A stretch of 64,000 nt of DNA from an uncultured Bilophila sp. (GCA_902373525.1 CABKMN010000005.1:47449-111448); one strand, 5' to 3'. Numbered from the stretch's first letter, positions 8,011-17,334 are shown. A program made the numbers and translations. Notes: generated from the sequence alone by a model not told the origin.

Positions 8011-8141
8011 GGTGACAACGGTGACAGTGGTGACAATCGAGCAATGGCAATGCTTTTCGGCTGTCACCACTCAAATATGCAATGGTGACAGTGGTGACAG
8101 GCGTAAACCCTTGCGGCTGTAGGTTTGTCACCATTGTCACC
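8011..8141. repeat. Eight GGTGACA heptamers in 9-bp-spaced clusters (iteron-like)
   Basis: GGTGACA occurs at 8011, 8020, 8029, 8084 and 8093, and its complement TGTCACC at 8062, 8126 and 8135. Within clusters the period is exactly 9 bp. The array fills the gap between mobV and the primase-helicase gene and looks like binding sites for a replication initiator or relaxosome protein. Confidence 0.6.
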
Positions 8142-8143
8142 AC

Positions 8144-10774
8144 TCAATCAGGCAAGGCAGGAGCAGTTTCTTCATCCGGGTCATCAGACAAACAAACAAT
8201 GTAGACACGCACGCGCCCTAGACCAGGAAGTCTTTCCTGATGCTTCAGTCTGTTTTTAGAAGGAGTGCGTAACCATCCAGCTTCACGCAGAACACGCACA
8301 GCCCTTGCCTCTGCGTATCCCCTGACGACTTCGGCTCGAAAACTTTCCGGCAGAATCAGATACTCGGTCGTGCCGTTGCGAGTGCGCTGAAATCCCACCC
8401 GGTTGATGCAGGTGGACATTTGCGTATCCAAATCCTGAAAGCGGCTTGCGCCGTGCTGTTCGATGAACAGCCGTACCGTGGAAAGGATGGCGGCATCCTC
8501 GGAAGCTCCGGTACCGCCTCTTGCCGTGAGCCAGTCCCGGAAGCAGATTTCGATGCAGTTCAATACGTCCAGCTTTTCGGGAAGGAGGCCCAGCCGCAGG
8601 GCCAGCATTCCGGCCATGCCGCACAGGGCGAAGCGCATGGCCACACGTCGTACCTGTCCGTCAGCGCCTTCGGGGACAAGATGCCTGACGGCATCGGCCA
8701 TTGCCGGGCCGATTTCCGCCCGGACGGCGTTCAGGGTTTCGATCTTCGTCAGCTTTTGCAGAAAATCATGCCCCGCATGGCCATAATGTTCGGAAGCAAG
8801 TTGTTTGATGCGATTGGCCACGGCTCCGGCATCGGGAAGGCCATGCAGGCTGGCGAGCATGGACGAGTCCACAGGCAGCCCCACGAAACGTACTTCCTGT
8901 CCGCCCCTGGATTTCAGACCGTTCTCGGCCAGCTTGTCGGAAAGCCCCAGTTCGCCGCTGGAGAGAAAGAGCAGACGCCAGTTCTGGGAACGGCGAATTC
9001 CGCCTTCACGGTTCGAGCGGCCTTTGCCCTGTCCGTTGGCCAGCATGTAGGCGCATTCGGCAAGAACTCGTCCGTTGACCTGCCCCATTTCATCCAGAAT
9101 CAGCACATTGTCGCTGTGCAGGGCGGCGATGCCTTCAAGCCCGTTGTCCGTAGCCCGCCAGCTTCGGACATGCTCAGGACCGCCCCAGACGGAGGCGGCG
9201 ATCTGCAATGCCGTGGTCTTACCGGAGGATGAGCCTCCCTCAAAGCTGAAGCCGCCGCCTTCCAGACCGGCCGGGCGAAGCAAAGGCCCGGCGAAGGCCG
9301 CGCATAACGCGAAACTGAGACGGGAGTTGCCGACGCACAATTCCGCTATCTCCCGCCAGCCTTCCATCGTTCCAGATGTACGGTACAAGCCGCCATACTG
9401 TGAAGATTGCAGCACGGTGTCTTCTTCTGTTACGCCGTAAACGGTATCGGGAAGCACGTAGACGGATTCATGCAAGCCCGTGCGCAAAACACAGCGTATC
9501 CGTCGGAGGGGCCGGCCCGCGGACAGAAATGTCGCCAGCTTCGACCGGGTGGACGGATTGCCGAACCACCCGCCGGAGGCCAGTATGCTGTACCAGTCGT
9601 TTCCCTGCCGGAACAGCATTTCCACGGGCATGGCCCATGCGTACTTGTTGCCGTCCGGGTCAATCCATTCCAGCATCAGGCCCCATTCGTTGCCGTCAGC
9701 TCCCCGCGTCATGCCTTTGACCAGAAGCGGAGGACCAAGCCGGATTTCCTGACTGTCTCCGTCCGATCTGGTCTCCAGCTTGTACAGCCCGGCGCGTCTG
9801 CCTTCCTTCACCAGAAAAAAGCCTTCCGGCATGGGGCAGTCGTCATCTCGCTTTCGCGCTTCTTCCACAACGGCCCGGACGGCTTCAAGGGAACGCAGCC
9901 GGTGCAGGTCGTTGAAGTCCGTCGCTTTGCCTTCATGAACCGGGCAGACGGCCAGCTTGCCGCCCACGGCCTGAGCCGCCAGAGAGGCCATCTTCTTGCC
10001 GGGATTCCCTTGTGTCTCCATGTCGTTATCGGCACAGAGGATGATTTCACGCTTTGCATATCTCTCTCTGGCCATGACGGCCACGGCTTTCAGATTCCCG
10101 GCATTGAAGGCCACAAGACAGACATAACCGGTCGCCAGATGAAGACTGGTCGCTGTGGCATACCCCTCGGCGATCAGCAGGGGACCGTCTTTCTTCCCGT
10201 CTCCGGCGGAAAGGGAAAAGAAGCCTCCCGCCGTACGTCCTCCCTTGAGAAAGAACTTGTCCGTACCCTCGGCAGTTTGTTCCGGCAGGATGAATTGCAG
10301 ACTTTGTATCCTGCCGGACTGGTTCAGAACAGGGATAATCAGACGCCCGTCTTTTGTCCGGCGCAATCCGATGGCCGGGACTTCCTTCCGCTGTAGATAG
10401 GGATGCCCGTCATCAGCGGGCAGGGCATGATTCCAGATGCTCGCGGCCAGCTTTGCGGCCGCCTGCCAACGATGCTCCTGTTTGGCGTCATTATATGCTT
10501 TGATAGCCCTGATGCGTTCACGCAGAGCATCCCGCTCGGCGGCAGTCAGTTCCTTCTCAGGTTTGTATGTCCACGTTCCTTCGTCACCCGTGCACCAGTT
10601 CTTCCACCAAAGCGAGGCGGGTACATCAGGAAACGCCTTGTACGCCCCGTCCCTGCGATACGGTCTGCCTTCCGTGCCGCAACGGTGCAGGCTCCCGTCC
10701 ATTTCCACCTGCTCGACAATCAGCCCGGCTGCCCGGAGCTGTTCGGCAAAGGCCCGCTGAATATCCGCGCTCAT
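8144..10774 (-). CDS. Primase-helicase (Toprim plus DUF927-type ATPase)
   Basis: ATG 10774 follows GGAGG at 7 nt. The 876-residue product opens with a primase-associated region ([20 protein letters not shown]) and a Toprim domain (about 165-290: [19 protein letters not shown], then [11 protein letters not shown]). A central to C-terminal DUF927-type helicase domain (about 350-660) has Walker [14 protein letters not shown] and Walker [11 protein letters not shown]. Such proteins replicate phage-like and mobilizable islands after excision. The gene ends next to the iteron-like array, which could be its loading site. The AlpA-like gene lies 55 nt upstream on the same strand, so the two probably form an operon. 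Confidence 0.88.
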   Translation of the reverse strand: MSADIQRAFAEQLRAAGLIVEQVEMDGSLHRCGTEGRPYRRDGAYKAFPDVPASLWWKNWCTGDEGTWTYKPEKELTAAERDALRERIRAIKAYNDAKQEHRWQAAAKLAASIWNHALPADDGHPYLQRKEVPAIGLRRTKDGRLIIPVLNQSGRIQSLQFILPEQTAEGTDKFFLKGGRTAGGFFSLSAGDGKKDGPLLIAEGYATATSLHLATGYVCLVAFNAGNLKAVAVMARERYAKREIILCADNDMETQGNPGKKMASLAAQAVGGKLAVCPVHEGKATDFNDLHRLRSLEAVRAVVEEARKRDDDCPMPEGFFLVKEGRRAGLYKLETRSDGDSQEIRLGPPLLVKGMTRGADGNEWGLMLEWIDPDGNKYAWAMPVEMLFRQGNDWYSILASGGWFGNPSTRSKLATFLSAGRPLRRIRCVLRTGLHESVYVLPDTVYGVTEEDTVLQSSQYGGLYRTSGTMEGWREIAELCVGNSRLSFALCAAFAGPLLRPAGLEGGGFSFEGGSSSGKTTALQIAASVWGGPEHVRSWRATDNGLEGIAALHSDNVLILDEMGQVNGRVLAECAYMLANGQGKGRSNREGGIRRSQNWRLLFLSSGELGLSDKLAENGLKSRGGQEVRFVGLPVDSSMLASLHGLPDAGAVANRIKQLASEHYGHAGHDFLQKLTKIETLNAVRAEIGPAMADAVRHLVPEGADGQVRRVAMRFALCGMAGMLALRLGLLPEKLDVLNCIEICFRDWLTARGGTGASEDAAILSTVRLFIEQHGASRFQDLDTQMSTCINRVGFQRTRNGTTEYLILPESFRAEVVRGYAEARAVRVLREAGWLRTPSKNRLKHQERLPGLGRVRVYIVCLSDDPDEETAPALPD

Positions 10775-10829
10775 GTTTCGCCTCCGGGATGGGCAGGCAG
10801 AAACTGCCTACTATGAAAAAGACGGGGAT

Positions 10830-11054
10830 TCATCGCTGGTTCCTGTAACGGCGATCGCGTTTGGCGCTTTCCAGCGTTTCTATGGAGCGGGAAGCAAAGA
10901 ACTCGTCAAGGTCTGCCTTGTCATAAATGACGCGGGTGCCGAGTTTGGCGTAGCGAGGCCCTTTATGCTTGCAGCGCCAGACTTCAAGAGTGTTGGGCTG
11001 GATGCCGAGATAGGCAGCCGCTTCCTGAGTATTGAGCTTTTGTTTGGGAGTCAT
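10830..11054 (-). CDS. AlpA/excisionase-like helix-turn-helix protein
   Basis: ATG 11054 follows AAGGA. The 74-residue product (LNTQEAAAYLGIQPNTLEVW, RCKHKGPRYAKLGTRVIYDK, DLDEFFASR) is a MerR-type winged helix-turn-helix of the HTH_17/AlpA kind. These proteins regulate or assist integrase-driven excision of islands. It sits directly upstream of the primase-helicase gene on the same strand. Confidence 0.85.
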   Translation of the reverse strand: MTPKQKLNTQEAAAYLGIQPNTLEVWRCKHKGPRYAKLGTRVIYDKADLDEFFASRSIETLESAKRDRRYRNQR

Positions 11055-11170
11055 GGTTGTATCCTTCTTTCATGGGATTGCCCGCGTGAACTTATGTCAG
11101 GCGGTGTTTGAAGGAAGGATACCGGTCTTGAAAAAGAATAAAATTCTCGGTGCTGTGCCGGAGAAAAGAA

Positions 11171-11205
11171 AAAATCTCCGAGTTCTGTCAATCTCGGAGA
11201 TTTTT
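11171..11205. terminator. Bidirectional terminator
   Basis: The stem AAAATCTCCGAG / CTCGGAGATTTT (12 bp, perfect) with a 10-nt loop is followed by T. It lies between the AlpA gene and the downstream end of the 360-residue membrane protein gene and would end transcripts from the latter. Confidence 0.8.
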
Positions 11206-11300
11206 ATGTTTATTGAATAATTTCATATTATTAAAAAATACTGAGTTGTGTGGGGTGCCGCAAAAAATATTTCACAGAGCTGAGAGATTAGAGCGGAAAT

Positions 11301-12383
11301 TCAGCTTTCGCTGTCGCGCCCTGGACTTGTTTGAGCGTACTCACCCAAGGCAAGACGAATTTCTTCCATAGCCCAGCCTGCCAACTCAAAGGGAGTATTG
11401 TTTTTGGCTTTTTTGGGGGTATGAAGTGCGTCCCGAACCGCAGGCTTGAGTTCGAGGAAGGAGTCAAGTTCCCGCAAAAATTCTTCCTGAATTCTGGTAC
11501 GGGTGTACTTTGTTCCCGGCTTGGCCTCGGCAATGAGCCGATTCACCAGAGGATAGAAAATACGCCGGACAGGCAACTTGACGTTTTCCCAACTTTCCAA
11601 GCTCTTTTCTCTGCCGGAAAGGGTTCGCTTTTTATTTTGGTATTCAACTTTTTCAGCGAGTAATGCCTGATTTTGCTCCGTGAGTTCATTCATTTTTGTC
11701 TGCTGTACCGAGAATGCACCTTGTAGATTAGTAATGGTCTCTTCCAGATCACGGATACGCGCTGCATAGGCAGAAAGAGCTTCCTGTCCATATTTTTTCA
11801 GAAGATATTCATAATCCGCAGCGTCAAAACACAGACGTTGTTGGCCGATATACGTGCTGAAAATATTCGCATCGCTAAGATTTGAGTCATACGCAAAAGC
11901 ATACAGGCGCACGGGAACATTATATTGTTCCAGTTCAAGAAATGGTTCGGATGCTATAAAAATGGGAACTCCCTGCTTGCGAACAAAGTCTATCCTGTCT
12001 TCAGGAGTATGTATACCGATATGCTGCATGGCCTGTTTGAATTCAATAACCTTGGGGAGAACAACTGGTTTTGACCATTGGAGCTTTGCGAATTGTCGAA
12101 TGATAAGCAAGCCGACAACTCCACAAATGATTCCAATAAAGATAAAATTGAGAAAGAATATCCCCTCACGCGATTCAATGAGAATGGTAAAAGCATTGAC
12201 AGCCTGCTCAGAAATAGAGCCTTGTTTATGTACTTCATGAACGTTCTTCAGAAATGTTTTCTTGTCCAACCAATCGAGAATAAATGCTATAACAGTAATG
12301 CTGATAATGTATGTGCAAAATACCGCACATTTTTGTGCTATGCCACGCTGCAAAATGGTTAATTTTGTTAATGAAGGAAGCAT
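11301..12383 (-). CDS. Two-helix membrane protein with coiled coil, function unknown
   Basis: ATG 12383 follows AGGA. The 360-residue product has a membrane helix near residues 18-37 (CAVFCTYIISITVIAFILDW) and another near 75-95 (FFLNFIFIGIICGVVGLLII). A soluble region with a DUF2726-like feel follows (PEDRIDFVRKQGVPIFIASE, LCFDAADYEYLLKKYG), then a coiled coil (RDLEETITNLQGAF to EKVEYQNKKR, about 210-255) and a polar tail. I do not recognise the family. The topology would place most of the protein in the cytoplasm. It is island cargo beside an integrase relic and the Fic gene. Confidence 0.65.
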   Translation of the reverse strand: MLPSLTKLTILQRGIAQKCAVFCTYIISITVIAFILDWLDKKTFLKNVHEVHKQGSISEQAVNAFTILIESREGIFFLNFIFIGIICGVVGLLIIRQFAKLQWSKPVVLPKVIEFKQAMQHIGIHTPEDRIDFVRKQGVPIFIASEPFLELEQYNVPVRLYAFAYDSNLSDANIFSTYIGQQRLCFDAADYEYLLKKYGQEALSAYAARIRDLEETITNLQGAFSVQQTKMNELTEQNQALLAEKVEYQNKKRTLSGREKSLESWENVKLPVRRIFYPLVNRLIAEAKPGTKYTRTRIQEEFLRELDSFLELKPAVRDALHTPKKAKNNTPFELAGWAMEEIRLALGEYAQTSPGRDSES

Positions 12384-12633
12384 GTGTTATTCCTGTTTAC
12401 CTGTATCCAGTTCTTTTTTAATCTCTTCAACGCTCGTTTTCCATTTTGAGCTTGCTGATAAGCAGCATGGTATGGCCCCACGGCAATTTTGCAACAACTT
12501 GCTGCAAAATTGTCGTGTAGGAGGGGCAACTGTCGTTCAGGGCAATGGAGTGGACACCTGCCCAGAACCTGGCCAGCCACGCGGCAAAGGAATGACGCAG
12601 GTCATTATCAGGTTCACATTGACTGGTGAGCAT
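12380..12633 (-). pseudogene. Remnant of a second tyrosine integrase (C-terminal piece)
   Basis: The minus-strand frame contains DLRHSFAAWLA, nearly identical to GLRHSFASWLA of the intact integrase at 13731-14960. A neighbouring frame continues SGQVS as in the intact protein, and another carries a tail YHAAYQQAQNGKRALKRLKK. Homology scattered over several frames marks a degraded integrase C-terminus. A perfect inverted repeat CAATTTTGCA / TGCAAAATTG lies inside it (12484-12512). It suggests an earlier element occupied the same tRNA site. Confidence 0.6.
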
Positions 12634-13639
12634 TGCCGTTGGCGATTCTTCTTCCCGCCGCTGTCAATCTGTATCTTTGTAAGGGACTGCGGGGCGCATC
12701 CGGTCTTGTTCGCTCAACAAGAGCGGCCTCCAGTGCGGGCGACAGGTAATTTTTGCGGAATGTGGGTGCATGGCGCAGCCCCAGATCATCCATCAGCTCA
12801 GCCGCGCTTTTTTCCCCTTGCCCAAGTGCCTCCAGTAAGCGTCTTACTTGATCGCTCACTTGGTCGCTTACTTGATCGCTTGGGATATCGGTCACGGCAT
12901 CGTTCAGGGCCGCGAGCATAAACTCCACAAAGGCAGTTGCTTCTCCCTGTGCATCGGCACGACCAAGGCTGTCGTAATATTCGGTCTGCCTATTACGGAC
13001 AATGGTTTCCACCGGCAGATAGGCAAAAAGAGGATTCCACTTGCTGAGGATGAGCGTTTGCCAGAGGCGTCCCATGCGACCGTTGCCATCCGCAAACGGA
13101 TGGATGAATTCAAATTCGTAGTGAAAGACGCAACTCGAAACCAGTGGATGCTCGTCCGTCTTTTCCAGCCAGCCAAAAAGTTTTTTCAGGTGTTCATGCA
13201 CCAGGTGAGCGGGCGAGGCCATGTGTACGACTCTGTTGCCCTGAAAAACGCCTACGCCGCCAGTGCGGAGACTGCCGGGCCTTTCCACAAGATCGCGCAT
13301 GAGTACTGCGTGAGCCGACAGCATATCTTCCAGCTTGTGGGGTTGCCATGTATCCAGTCTTTCATAGGCGGACACTGCGCCGTGTACTTCCTGAATGTCA
13401 CGGGGCGGCCCAATAACCGTCTTGCCGTTAATAATGTCCGTCACCTGTTCCAGACTGAGCGTATTGTTTTCAATGGCAAGAGATGCATGGATGGTACGAA
13501 TACGATTTTCCCGCCGCAGATGCGGAGACAGAAGATCCACGGCAAGTCCCCTGAGGGCGGCACGTGCGGCAAGCTATTCGCTGATGTTCGCCACACGTTT
13601 GAGGATGGCGCTGGTGATGGTGTATGGCGGATACGTCAT
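12614..13639 (-). pseudogene. Fic-domain AMP-transferase-like gene with an early amber codon
   Basis: The core HPFADGNGRMGRLW is the Fic catalytic motif (His base, anion-binding GNGR). Upstream, SLAIEN matches the inhibitory (S/T)xxxE(G/N) helix, placed N-terminal to the Fic core as in class II Fic proteins. A C-terminal winged-helix-like part (SAAELMDDLGLRHAPTFRKN) follows. The natural start, ATG 13639 after GGGAGG (MTYPPYTITSAILKRVANISE), is cut by TAG at 13574-13576; the same frame then continues LAARAALRGLAVDLLSPHLRRENRIRT. Translation could restart at GTG 13540 (AGGGGA upstream) to give a 308-residue protein that keeps both key motifs. Fic enzymes usually AMPylate target proteins; the target here is unknown. 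Confidence 0.75.
12846..12881 (-). repeat. Three 12-bp tandem repeats inside fic
   Basis: Three near-identical 12-bp units (ACTTGATCGCTC, ACTTGGTCGCTT, ACTTGATCGCTT on the plus strand) encode SDQV repeats in the linker before the winged helix. The unit is in frame, so copy changes would alter linker length only. Confidence 0.7.
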
Positions 13640-13730
13640 GCGGCGCATTCCTCCCTGTTCAGATATGTATCAAGGCAGGTTACAACAAGGTGAGCTTGAT
13701 GCGGGTACAGGTGTTGGCTGCAAGGATGGT

Positions 13731-14960
13731 TCATGCGCCCTTTTCCCGGCCAGACCGTTTCGTTCTACGAATTTTTAGCGTATCCGGCCCGTTTTGAGAA
13801 GACGGCGCTTCGGGAGCATTTTGTATGGCTCCAAACAGAGAGCCTGCCACACCGGAAGCCTTTTTCAGCGCGTCATCATGCAAATGAGCGTAGCGTTGGG
13901 TCATCTGCGGACTGGAATGAGTCAGCAATTTTTGCAGCTCGTACATGGACACCTGCCCGGAACTTGCCAGCCATGAGGCAAAAGAATGGCGCAACCCATG
14001 CAGGGGGCGAAATGATTCCGGCAATCCCGCCTTCTCTTTCACTCGCCTAAGCATGTCCGTAATGTTCCCCCTCGGTTTGTCGTCATAGCGACCGGGGAAA
14101 ACGTAGGGACTTTTGGTCTGCGGCAGGGCAGTCAGGATAGCGCGAGCCTGGTCGTTCATGGGGATGGTTTCCGTTTTGCCTTTCTTGGCAACGGTCCCGC
14201 GCAATGTGATGAATCCCCGCTCAAAATCAAGGTCTTCCCATTGCAGGTTGAGAAGGGCGCTGCGGCGCATCCCGGTGAACAGAGCCAGACGCACGAGAGA
14301 TGCCAGCGTCTGGTCCGGCTCTTCGTCCAGCGCCTTCAACAGATTCTGGACCTGCTCATGGGTAAGATTCTCCGTAACCTTGTTGTCAACGGTGGGCATG
14401 GTGATGCGGAGAGTGCCGGGAATGAAGTCGACATATCCTTTCTGCAAGGCGAAATTCAGTATGCGTTTGACCAGAGTCAGAACGTGCTTGACGGTCTGCG
14501 GAGACTTGCCCGCTTTTTCCAGTTTGGCGCGGAGCTTGTCTATATCGTGGATGGTCAGTTCGGGAATGCTTTTCGATCCCAGAGAAGGAGCGATATGAAG
14601 GTTGAAGCGGATACGGTCATCCTTGATGGAACGATTGGAGCTTTTGGCTTCCTCGAACAGGCTCCACAATCTGTTGAAATTGTATCGTGATTCCTCAGCC
14701 ATCTTTGCTGCGCGAACGGCAATACGCTTTTCCTCGTTGGAGGCGTCTTTGCCTTCCATACGGAGTCCACGGATGCTGGAGGCTTTGGCGGCGGTCATGT
14801 TGTCGCGGTATTGTCCGCCGACTTTTTCCTCGATGAGCTTTCCCTGCTTGCGGTATCGAATGTAATAGACCTTTTCCAACCCATGCCCTGTTGAACGTGG
14901 AACTTCAACAAAATACACTCCCGCATAGCCTACGACCGACTGTCTTTTTCTGCTTGCCAT
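13731..14960 (-). CDS. int: Tyrosine-type site-specific integrase
   Basis: ATG 14960 (MASRKRQSVVGYAGVYF) was chosen; AAAGG lies 5 nt upstream. The 409-residue protein has an N-terminal DNA-binding part (KVYYIRYRKQGKLIEEKVGG), a core-binding SAM-like domain (about 100-180) and the catalytic domain with R in FTGMRRSALLNLQWEDLDF, HxxR in LHGLRHSFASWLA and H/Y in LLTHSSPQMTQRYAHL. All active-site residues are present. It lies 230 bp from attR and reads away from it, as in many tRNA-targeting islands. It is expected to integrate into and excise from tRNA-Glu. Confidence 0.95.
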   Translation of the reverse strand: MASRKRQSVVGYAGVYFVEVPRSTGHGLEKVYYIRYRKQGKLIEEKVGGQYRDNMTAAKASSIRGLRMEGKDASNEEKRIAVRAAKMAEESRYNFNRLWSLFEEAKSSNRSIKDDRIRFNLHIAPSLGSKSIPELTIHDIDKLRAKLEKAGKSPQTVKHVLTLVKRILNFALQKGYVDFIPGTLRITMPTVDNKVTENLTHEQVQNLLKALDEEPDQTLASLVRLALFTGMRRSALLNLQWEDLDFERGFITLRGTVAKKGKTETIPMNDQARAILTALPQTKSPYVFPGRYDDKPRGNITDMLRRVKEKAGLPESFRPLHGLRHSFASWLASSGQVSMYELQKLLTHSSPQMTQRYAHLHDDALKKASGVAGSLFGAIQNAPEAPSSQNGPDTLKIRRTKRSGREKGA

Positions 14961-14988
14961 ATTGCCTTTGACCTCTTTTGGTGTGTTC

Positions 14989-15075
14989 TGCCCCACATAT
15001 ACGGGATAGAATGGGCTTTAATCCGTTGATAACGGCGGAAATAGCCGTTTTCATATGCCCCACACTATGCCCCAC
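14989..15075. repeat. TGCCCCAC repeats near attR (candidate integrase arm sites)
   Basis: Three direct copies of TGCCCCAC start at 14989, 15056 and 15068, and a near-copy GTGGGGTA lies at 15161. The same octamer occurs next to attL at 3431-3461. The position in the integrase promoter region fits both recombination and autoregulation. Confidence 0.5.
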
Positions 15076-15190
15076 AAACGGCATAAAGTCCAATCGAAGT
15101 CGGCGGCTTTTTGGCAGGAGAAAAATGAAATAACTATATGAAATATATAATTTAGTAAGAGTGGGGTAAAGTCGGTCAAAATTACAGTCA

Positions 15191-15239
15191 CGGCCTTTCA
15201 CGCCGTCAACAGCGGTTCAAATCCCCTTGGGGACGCCAA
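15191..15239 (+). repeat. attR (distal attachment repeat)
   Basis: This is the copy of the tRNA-Glu 3' half that begins CGGCCTTTCACGCC and ends ACGCCAA. The single difference from attL, C at 15225, breaks a T-stem base pair, so this copy is not a usable tRNA end. Confidence 0.92.
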
Positions 15240-15251
15240 CAGGAAACTGTA

Positions 15252-15298
15252 GGCGCATCACTTTACCCTGAAAATCAGGGTCTTGTGGTGCGCCTTTT
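15252..15298 (+). terminator. Terminator downstream of attR (ancestral tRNA-Glu terminator)
   Basis: The outer stem GGCGCATCAC / GTGGTGCGCC and inner stem CCCTG / CAGGG are followed by TTTT. It is probably the original chromosomal terminator of the tRNA operon, now separated from it by the island. Confidence 0.75.
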
Positions 15299-15608
15299 GT
15301 ATTATAAGCACCCTCCGCTTGTAAAACCCTCCCTTTCCGCTCCCAAGCCATTCCGCCCTCTCCACGTTTGCTGTTTCATACGGCCTTCCGGGGATATCTT
15401 CTCTATACCGGCTGGATTCCGCTCCGTTTTCTCAAGTGATACTCATCGTACATCTTCACGTTTGCCTGTACAATCCGTTCTGATTTCGGCTGTTCCGTTT
15501 CGAGTGCCGATATGATCCGGCATGAGCAGGCTTTCTTCCGCTCCTTGCGGATGAAAAGACGGATTTTGAAGACGTTTCCTCCAGCGATGCGTTCCTCCCG
15601 GAGACTCC
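15299..15608. other. Intergenic region upstream of the RND operon
   Basis: About 310 bp carry no convincing gene. It should hold the promoter of the efflux operon, but no clear -35/-10 pair or repressor palindrome could be assigned. Confidence 0.4.
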
Positions 15609-17330
15609 ATGCGTACATTTTCTCGGGATTTCTTGTTTCGGCGGCGGTTGTCCGAACGTCCGTCCCGGTACGGCATACCGGGTACGGCGACGGCGGTCCT
15701 GCGTGCGGCAGCCGGGACGATGCTCTGCGTCCTTTTTCTGTCCGGTTGCATGAAGGTCGGTCCCGATTTTGCTCCGCCCCCGCAATCTCTCCCGGAGCAG
15801 TGGTCGGAAGCCGATCTCCGGCACGCTTTCCGTGGCGACGCGCCGTCCGCCGAATGGTGGACGCAATTCCATGATCCGGCCTTGTCGGCCCTGATTCTGC
15901 GGGCCCGGCGTGAAAGCCCGACCGTGGAAACGGCCCTGTTGCGTGTGGCGCAGGCCCGCGCGCTGTACGGACAGGCCCTCGGTCAGCTCTTCCCGCAACA
16001 GCAGGCCCTGACCGGCGAGTACGAATGGTCCCATCCGAGCCGCCGGTCGCCCGATGCGGCGCAGCCCGGCGAACCTTCCGGCCCCTCTTCGGTGCAGGAG
16101 ATCAACGTAGGCATGCAAATGAGCTGGGAACTGGATTTCTGGGGCAAGTACCGCCGCGGAGCCGAAGCCGCCCACGATACCCTGATGGCGGCTCAGGCCG
16201 CCCACGAGCTGGCGCTGGTCACGCTGAGCGCGGACGTGGCCCAACAGTATCTGAACTATCGGACCTTGCAGGAACGGATACGCATCGCCGAAAAAAACAA
16301 TCGGGCCCAGCAGGAAGCCGTACGTCTCACCGAGGTTCGTTTCCGGCACGGTGCGGTCAGCGAACGCGACTACGCGCAGGCCCTCGCCCAGCAGAAAAGT
16401 ACGGAGGCCGACCTTCCGGCACTGCGCGGGCAACTCAAGATCGCCCGCAACGCCCTGTGCGTCCTGCTCGGACAGGCTCCCGGACCGCTGGCCGAACTGG
16501 AGGGAAGCGGCATCCCCCGCGTGGACGGGACCATCGCCGTGGGCATTCCTTCCGACGTCATCCGGCGCAGGCCGGACGTACGCAGGGCCGAGCTGCTCGC
16601 CGCCTCCCAGTGCGCGCAGATCGGCGTGCGCAAGGCCGACCTGTTCCCTTCCTTCTCGCTGGGCGGCTTCATCGGTTTTCAGGGCAGCAACGTGGGCGCC
16701 TTCACGCTGGGCCAGACGTGGGACCACGGATTCACGGCCAACGCCGGCCCGTCCGCGCTTTTCCCCTTCCTAAACTATGGCCGCCTGTTGAACGCCGTGC
16801 GTGCGCAGGACGCCGTTTTCCAGCAGGCGCTGACGTCGTACCGGCAGACCGTGCTTACGGCGCTGGAAGAGGCGGAAAACGCCATGACGTCCCTGCTCCG
16901 CGCTCAGGAGCGTCTTGTCGCGCTGGAACAGGCCCGGGACGCGGCGGATCGCGCGGTCCGGCTCACGCTCCGGCAATATCTGGCCGGAAGCGTGGACTTT
17001 ACCAGCGTCGTTCTGGCCCAGTCCTCCCTGTACGAACAGGAAAACGCCGTGGCCGTAACTACGGGAGAAACGGCCCGGCAAACCGTGCAGTTGTTCCGCG
17101 CGCTCGGCGGCGGCTGGAAACCGGAAGCCGGGCTTCCCCCGCAAACGGCGGAGGACATGAAGCGGCGTACGGCCTGGGGCGGCCTGCTTGACGAAGCGCC
17201 CATGCGGCTCCCTCCCCGGCAGGCCGCAACAGTCCCCCATCCCGTTGATCCGTCGTCCGCAACCGCCCCGGCGGTTCCGGCAGCCGCGCCCTCCGGCCCT
17301 TCCCCTCTTCCCGCAACGCTTTCGAGGTGA
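15609..17330 (+). CDS. RND efflux outer-membrane channel lipoprotein (OprM/NodT family)
   Basis: ATG 15609 follows CCGGAG. The 573-residue protein has a lipoprotein signal ending LFLSGCMKVGPDF, the hallmark N-terminus of OprM-type channels, and two TolC-like repeats (YRTLQERIRIAEKNNRAQQE; LTALEEAENAMTSLLRAQER) with the family signature DLFPSFSLGG. A Pro/Ala-rich extension of about 60 residues at the C-terminus is longer than usual. It is first in an operon with the adaptor (4 nt gap) and the pump, an unusual order since the channel gene more often comes last. Role: outer-membrane exit duct for drugs or other toxic compounds. Confidence 0.93.
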   Translation: MRTFSRDFLFRRRLSERPSRYGIPGTATAVLRAAAGTMLCVLFLSGCMKVGPDFAPPPQSLPEQWSEADLRHAFRGDAPSAEWWTQFHDPALSALILRARRESPTVETALLRVAQARALYGQALGQLFPQQQALTGEYEWSHPSRRSPDAAQPGEPSGPSSVQEINVGMQMSWELDFWGKYRRGAEAAHDTLMAAQAAHELALVTLSADVAQQYLNYRTLQERIRIAEKNNRAQQEAVRLTEVRFRHGAVSERDYAQALAQQKSTEADLPALRGQLKIARNALCVLLGQAPGPLAELEGSGIPRVDGTIAVGIPSDVIRRRPDVRRAELLAASQCAQIGVRKADLFPSFSLGGFIGFQGSNVGAFTLGQTWDHGFTANAGPSALFPFLNYGRLLNAVRAQDAVFQQALTSYRQTVLTALEEAENAMTSLLRAQERLVALEQARDAADRAVRLTLRQYLAGSVDFTSVVLAQSSLYEQENAVAVTTGETARQTVQLFRALGGGWKPEAGLPPQTAEDMKRRTAWGGLLDEAPMRLPPRQAATVPHPVDPSSATAPAVPAAAPSGPSPLPATLSR

Positions 17331-17334
17331 TTCC

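Larger units (their letters stand above)
3338..15239. mobile_element. Integrative mobilizable element inserted in tRNA-Glu
   Basis: An 11.9-kb block lies between 49-bp direct repeats (3338-3386 and 15191-15239) derived from the tRNA-Glu 3' end. It carries a tyrosine integrase next to the distal repeat, an AlpA-like DNA-binding protein, a Toprim/DUF927 primase-helicase next to iteron-like repeats, a MobV relaxase, a serine recombinase and cargo (TIR protein, Fic protein, lipoprotein, membrane proteins). No conjugation pilus or coupling ATPase genes are present, so it would need a helper for transfer. Base composition of the cargo near 3.5-5.4 kb is far more AT-rich than the chromosome. Disrupted mobV, fic and lipoprotein genes suggest it is decaying. 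Confidence 0.92.

Noticed and set aside
8011..8141. CRISPR array
   Set aside because: The repeats are only 7 bp with a 9-bp period and occur in both orientations, unlike CRISPR repeat-spacer units. No array or cas gene is present in the window.
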